IMG/VR virus record: IMGVR_UViG_3300025645_000294
Span: 1-31,144 of that record
Direction: 5' to 3' (one strand)
DNA from: a virus
Length of the DNA stretch: 31,144 nt
Shown in pieces: positions 28,379-31,144 of the stretch (the first letter of the stretch is position 1; each line of letters starts with the position of its first letter). The translations under genes were made by a program, and so were the position numbers. The notes beneath the pieces are model-generated. The model had not been told where the DNA came from, searched no databases, and saw only the letters and a list, made by a program, of their open reading frames with translations.

Positions 28379-28582
28379 ATGTCTTTCACATACATCTTCG
28401 AAATCAAAGTAAACAAGAATGTGGTCGAGTCCTTGACGACTAATGACATGAGCGAGGGCCAAGAGTGGGCCTCAGCTAACACACTCGTAGGGGACTTGGT
28501 CGTCGTCTCAGAAGCCTATGAAGGCTTGGATGGCCAACTAGAGGTGACAGAACATGTGACCTCCTACTATGTAGACCTATAA
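28379..28582 (+). CDS. Small unknown protein (67 aa)
   Basis: ATG at 28379 follows GGAAAGG; a longer in-frame start at 28331 lies inside the previous gene and is rejected. MSFTYIFEIKVNKNVVESLT, then EWASANTLVGDLVVVSEAYE: mixed alpha/beta, acidic. No family recognised. Confidence 0.7.
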   Translation: MSFTYIFEIKVNKNVVESLTTNDMSEGQEWASANTLVGDLVVVSEAYEGLDGQLEVTEHVTSYYVDL

Positions 28583-28591
28583 AGATTTAGC

Positions 28592-28621
28592 TTGACAAGG
28601 TGCCTAACTGTTTGTTATACT
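28592..28621 (+). promoter_or_regulatory. Rightward sigma70-type promoter
   Basis: TTGACA (28592-28597), 18 bases, TATACT (28616-28621), with TGT before the -10. Predicted start near 28628. About 105 bases of leader then run to the ATG at 28735 through the two TACTTTAAGT copies. It serves the genes from 28735 on. Confidence 0.7.
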
Positions 28622-28666
28622 TGCCGTAGGGCATATAAGAGAATGACTATAAATTAGAAGATTGGT

Positions 28667-28689
28667 TATACTTTAAGTATACTTTAAGT
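28667..28689. repeat. TATACTTTAAG tandem repeat (right-arm copies)
   Basis: TATACTTTAAG occurs twice in tandem (28667-28677, 28678-28688). TACTTTAAGT copies are thus at 28669-28678 and 28680-28689. The 11-base period puts both sites on the same face of the helix. The same word occurs at 22794-22804 in the hub. Confidence 0.65.
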
Positions 28690-28734
28690 AACACTTAGAG
28701 TTAGCCAACCTCCTACTCAGAAGGAGTAACTACT

Positions 28735-28959
28735 ATGAGACATTCACCAGTATCATTCCACGAGGAGCTTGAGGAGATTATGGATCAGATGTCCGACGAT
28801 GATATGTCGGTAGGTGATAAGCTTGATGTAGCAATCTCCTTAGCTGGTCTCCTCCTACTTCGAATAGATGACCTTCAAGGCTTCGCAGTAAGCAAGGGTC
28901 TAACTGACAAGGACTTCCAAAGATACATTGAGGGTATTTCGAATGTCACATACCATTGA
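28735..28959 (+). CDS. Small unknown acidic protein (74 aa)
   Basis: MRHSPVSFHEELEEIMDQMS, then MSVGDKLDVAISLAGLLLLR and a charged C terminus. Helical, one amphipathic or hydrophobic stretch about residues 30-43. AGAAGGAG precedes the ATG. First gene after the promoter at 28592. Confidence 0.68.
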   Translation: MRHSPVSFHEELEEIMDQMSDDDMSVGDKLDVAISLAGLLLLRIDDLQGFAVSKGLTDKDFQRYIEGISNVTYH

Positions 28960-29044
28960 CACCGTCGATGATCCCTGCGATGATATCAGTGAGAACATTG
29001 ACAAGTGGATCAGAACCCTAACACCAAAGACAGAGGAGACCTAA
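28943..29044 (+). CDS. Acidic micro-protein (33 aa)
   Basis: MSHTIDTVDDPCDDISENID, then KWIRTLTPKTEET. The start lies inside the end of the previous gene (17-base overlap) and the stop is three bases before the next ATG, which supports coupled expression. No motif known. Confidence 0.5.
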   Translation: MSHTIDTVDDPCDDISENIDKWIRTLTPKTEET

Positions 29045-29047
29045 CAG

Positions 29048-29227
29048 ATGTTTATAACACTTGACACAGCTCTACCAGTCATCACGTTACTTATCGTAGC
29101 ATATCAGTCATATAAGCTGTATGAGCTAGACAAGGACATGGATGACCTAGTAGACAAGCACAACGACTTCGTGGAGAGTGTAGCCACTGTCTTCGACGCC
29201 ATCATTGAACAAACACCAGAGGAATAA
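29048..29227 (+). CDS. Membrane-anchored small protein (59 aa)
   Basis: MFITLDTALPVITLLIVAYQ is an N-terminal membrane segment; SYKLYELDKDMDDLVDKHND starts a charged helix. A type II-like small membrane protein with a cytoplasmic or periplasmic coil. It precedes the secreted collagen-like gene directly. Confidence 0.62.
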   Translation: MFITLDTALPVITLLIVAYQSYKLYELDKDMDDLVDKHNDFVESVATVFDAIIEQTPEE

Positions 29228-29231
29228 CACC

Positions 29232-29864
29232 ATGAAAACCATCATCACAACAACCGCAATCATCCTGCTAATGACTACAGCAGCAACAGCAAGCCCTAAG
29301 ACTTGCCCAGTTAAGACAAACACAAGCGGCGTACAGATCATCAAGAATGGCTGCGCTGCCTTTGTAGGTGGCACAGGCGCTACAGGCCCTCAGGGGCCCC
29401 AAGGAGAGCAAGGTCCACAAGGTGAGCAAGGGGTATCAGGTAATGACGGACAAGACGGCGCACAGGGCCTTACAGGGGCTAATGGAACAAACGGAACGGA
29501 TGGAACAGATGGACAAGACGGGACCAACGGTACTAACGGTGTTGATGGTATTAATGGCACAGATGGGGCTAATGGCTCTGACGGTTCTGCTGGTCGTGAC
29601 GGTGTAGATGGTGCTGACGGAGACAAGGGAGACACTGGTAAGGATGCTGTAGCACCACTAGGCTCACTATCCTTTGCAGCAGCTAGTGCAACCTTATACG
29701 GGGATGGTATCGGCTTTGGTCTATCTAACTCTAACTACGGTAGCCTTGAAGGTTCTATCGTGGTAGGCTTCGACCTTGATAACGACTGGCGCTTGGTGGG
29801 TGGTATCACTACAGACTTCAACGGTAAGACTGCGGTATCTGTCGGCCTCGGCTACAACTTCTAA
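29232..29864 (+). CDS. Secreted collagen-like protein with autotransporter-like C terminus (210 aa)
   Basis: Residues 1-20 are a Sec signal with an ATA-S cleavage site. After a short linker with Cys25 and Cys41, residues 46-138 are 31 uninterrupted Gly-X-Y triplets (GPQGPQGEQ at the start, then GTN, GTD and GVD types rich in Asn and Asp). Residues about 145-210 form a series of beta strands ending GLGYNF, with a C-terminal Phe as in outer-membrane beta proteins. The order signal, stalk, short beta anchor is that of trimeric autotransporters; the collagen stalk also needs trimers. The ATG at 29232 with GAGGAA is preferred over 29205. A surface role, such as superinfection exclusion, is inferred. 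Confidence 0.78.
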   Translation: MKTIITTTAIILLMTTAATASPKTCPVKTNTSGVQIIKNGCAAFVGGTGATGPQGPQGEQGPQGEQGVSGNDGQDGAQGLTGANGTNGTDGTDGQDGTNGTNGVDGINGTDGANGSDGSAGRDGVDGADGDKGDTGKDAVAPLGSLSFAAASATLYGDGIGFGLSNSNYGSLEGSIVVGFDLDNDWRLVGGITTDFNGKTAVSVGLGYNF

Positions 29865-29876
29865 AGGAGAACTAAC

Positions 29877-30113
29877 ATGCTACTCAAGGTAGAAACAATC
29901 GAGAAGGTACAAGGCAGCTCAATCCAAGAATTCTGGACTGCACCTATGTATATCGTGAACGGTGAGTTCTTGGCCTCGTCTATTGACCGCCATAACATTC
30001 AAGGTAAGCCCTTCGACTTAAAAGAAGGTGAGACGGTGGAGGTGCTTACCAAACCCGATAGTCAGTCCGACAGGTTCACATGGATAGCCCGCAAGTATAC
30101 GCAAACGAAGTGA
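29877..30113 (+). CDS. Small unknown protein (78 aa)
   Basis: MLLKVETIEKVQGSSIQEFW, then KPFDLKEGETVEVLTKPDSQ and an end KYTQTK. Mixed beta, soluble. AAAGGAG is upstream. No family recognised. Confidence 0.7.
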   Translation: MLLKVETIEKVQGSSIQEFWTAPMYIVNGEFLASSIDRHNIQGKPFDLKEGETVEVLTKPDSQSDRFTWIARKYTQTK

Positions 30114-30126
30114 TAGGAGAACTACT

Positions 30127-30324
30127 ATGACTAAGGAAACACAAGCACAGATCGACTCACTACTCCGAATGATTGCACTGAACCAAGGACGAGTAGACAG
30201 CCTGATCGAAGAGCATGGTCATGGGTGTCGCCCCTCCTACGTTAGTGAGGAGCTATGTCACTACGGGGAACGAGTGGAACGTTACAAGGCTGAGCTCAAA
30301 GAACTACAAGGGGAACCTAAATGA
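30127..30324 (+). CDS. Small helical protein (65 aa)
   Basis: MTKETQAQIDSLLRMIALNQ and ERVERYKAELKELQGEPK: two amphipathic helices with a His/Cys-containing middle (HGHGCRPSYVSEELCHYG). TAGGAG is upstream. The stop overlaps the ThyX start (ATGA), so coupling is likely. Confidence 0.7.
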   Translation: MTKETQAQIDSLLRMIALNQGRVDSLIEEHGHGCRPSYVSEELCHYGERVERYKAELKELQGEPK

Positions 30325-30983
30325 CTAACCAGATAACAGCAACTTACATCGACCACTGCGGATCGGACCTATCAACTGTCAACGCAGCACGGGTTAGCTT
30401 CGGTAAGAGCAGCCATTTTGAAGGACGGGTAGGTGGCCCTAACGTACTGTCAGACAGAGACACTAAGCTAATCAACTACCTAGCCAAGCACAAGCACCTA
30501 TCACCCTTCGGGCATGCCTTCTCATCCTTCCACGTCAAGGCTCCTATCTTCGTAGCACGTCAACTAGTCAAACACCAATACCTACGTTGGAATGAGATCA
30601 GTCGTCGGTACGTTGATGATGAACCAGAGTTCTATGTACCAGAGGTATGGCGTGGACGAGCAGAAAACGTGAAGCAAGGTAGTTCTGGGACAGTTAAGTT
30701 ACCTGCTGACTTAGTTGGAAATATGGCAAAGTCAGCTAAAGAGGATTACCAATATTTACTGGACATAGGTATTTGTCCTGAGCAGGCACGTATGGTACTG
30801 CCACAGTCTACAATGACTGAGTGGTACTGGTCAGGTAGCCTTGATGCCTTCGCTAACATGTGCCGACTTCGTTGTGCTACAGATACACAAGCAGAGACAC
30901 GGTTAGTTGCAGATGACATTAGCAAGAAGATGTCTGAACTATTCCCTGTGTCGTGGGCCGCTTTAATGGTCTGTAGATCATAA
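30321..30983 (+). CDS. thyX: Flavin-dependent thymidylate synthase ThyX (220 aa)
   Basis: Makes dTMP from dUMP using FAD and methylenetetrahydrofolate. FVARQLVKHQYLRWNEISRRY (residues 77-97, quoted in two parts: FVARQLVKHQ, YLRWNEISRRY) is the ThyX core, with K-H-Q in place of the common RHR triad, as in several phage ThyX. ICPEQARMVLPQS and SLDAFANMCRLRCATDTQAE (residues 173-192) are family segments. Length fits. It may supply thymidine for phage DNA in hosts that use either ThyA or ThyX. Confidence 0.93.
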   Translation: MTNQITATYIDHCGSDLSTVNAARVSFGKSSHFEGRVGGPNVLSDRDTKLINYLAKHKHLSPFGHAFSSFHVKAPIFVARQLVKHQYLRWNEISRRYVDDEPEFYVPEVWRGRAENVKQGSSGTVKLPADLVGNMAKSAKEDYQYLLDIGICPEQARMVLPQSTMTEWYWSGSLDAFANMCRLRCATDTQAETRLVADDISKKMSELFPVSWAALMVCRS

Positions 30984-31060
30984 ACCATTGATATGACTTG
31001 TGGATCATACTACTGAGCAATTCGTGACGATCCTAATGAACAAATGGAAGGAGAAATAGA

Positions 31061-31144
31061 ATGGCTTGGCACTATCAACTGATGAAACACACAGAACCTG
31101 ACGGTGAGGTCTGGTACGCAGTACATGAGTTTTACGAACGTGCT
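31061..31144 (+). CDS. N-terminal fragment of a small phage protein
   Basis: AAGGAGAAATAG precedes ATG 31061. The 28 visible residues begin MAWHYQLMKHTEPDGEVWYA and end at the window edge. The 'WHYqlM-h---DGe--Yai-E-y' opening is frequent in small phage proteins of unknown role. The remainder is outside the window. Confidence 0.65.
   Translation, partial: MAWHYQLMKHTEPDGEVWYAVHEFYERA

Overview
The window is part of the genome of a tailed double-stranded DNA phage (Caudoviricetes), probably with podovirus-like morphology. The genes for terminase, portal, scaffold, major capsid protein, a gp4/gp11-like tail adaptor and a P22 gp10/T7 gp12-like tail protein follow each other directly. No tape-measure, tail-tube or sheath gene lies between the capsid and fibre genes. 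The fibre modules, the small chaperone-like proteins between them, the ThyX and the HlyC-like partial gene all resemble marine phage gene content. A proteobacterial host is plausible because of the sigma70-type promoters, a Sec signal peptide and an outer-membrane-like C terminus, but no sequence feature names the host.

Layout. Positions 1-22523 form one long leftward (minus-strand) late block. Read in the direction of transcription it holds: a small gene, GH24 lysozyme and three small membrane proteins (lysis cassette); a 44-residue Cys-rich protein and several small basic proteins, including an HNH-like one; terminase small subunit, an HTH-like protein and TerL; portal; a small coiled-coil protein and a 542-residue virion-associated protein; scaffold, major capsid protein and a head-decoration candidate; tail adaptor and tail protein; several fibre genes with tail-assembly-chaperone-like genes; a membrane HExxH metallopeptidase; and, running off the left edge, a HlyC-like acyltransferase.

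Positions 22524-24139 are a gene-free divergent hub of 1.6 kb. It is dense in direct repeats, palindromes and hairpins, and it carries three tandem leftward sigma70-type promoters. It is the best candidate for the phage's regulatory switch and possibly its replication origin.

Positions 24140-31144 form a rightward (plus-strand), probably early block of tightly packed small genes. Many are too short for routine gene callers. Larger ones are an unrecognised 501-residue protein with a zinc-ribbon-like CxxC pair, an M28/M20-type co-catalytic metallopeptidase, a secreted collagen-like protein with a C terminus like a trimeric-autotransporter anchor, and ThyX.

How the parts work together (inference). 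The right block remodels the host (nucleotide supply through ThyX, a peptidase, envelope-targeted peptides) before or during replication. The left block builds the particle and lyses the cell. Six leftward promoters and one rightward promoter share a near-consensus -35, 16-18 base spacing and a TGn-type or adjacent TG extension before the -10, so host RNA polymerase could transcribe the late block. A 10-base inverted repeat around the -35 of the capsid promoter and five TACTTTAAGT near-palindromes (three in the hub, two before a right-arm gene) are candidate operator sites.
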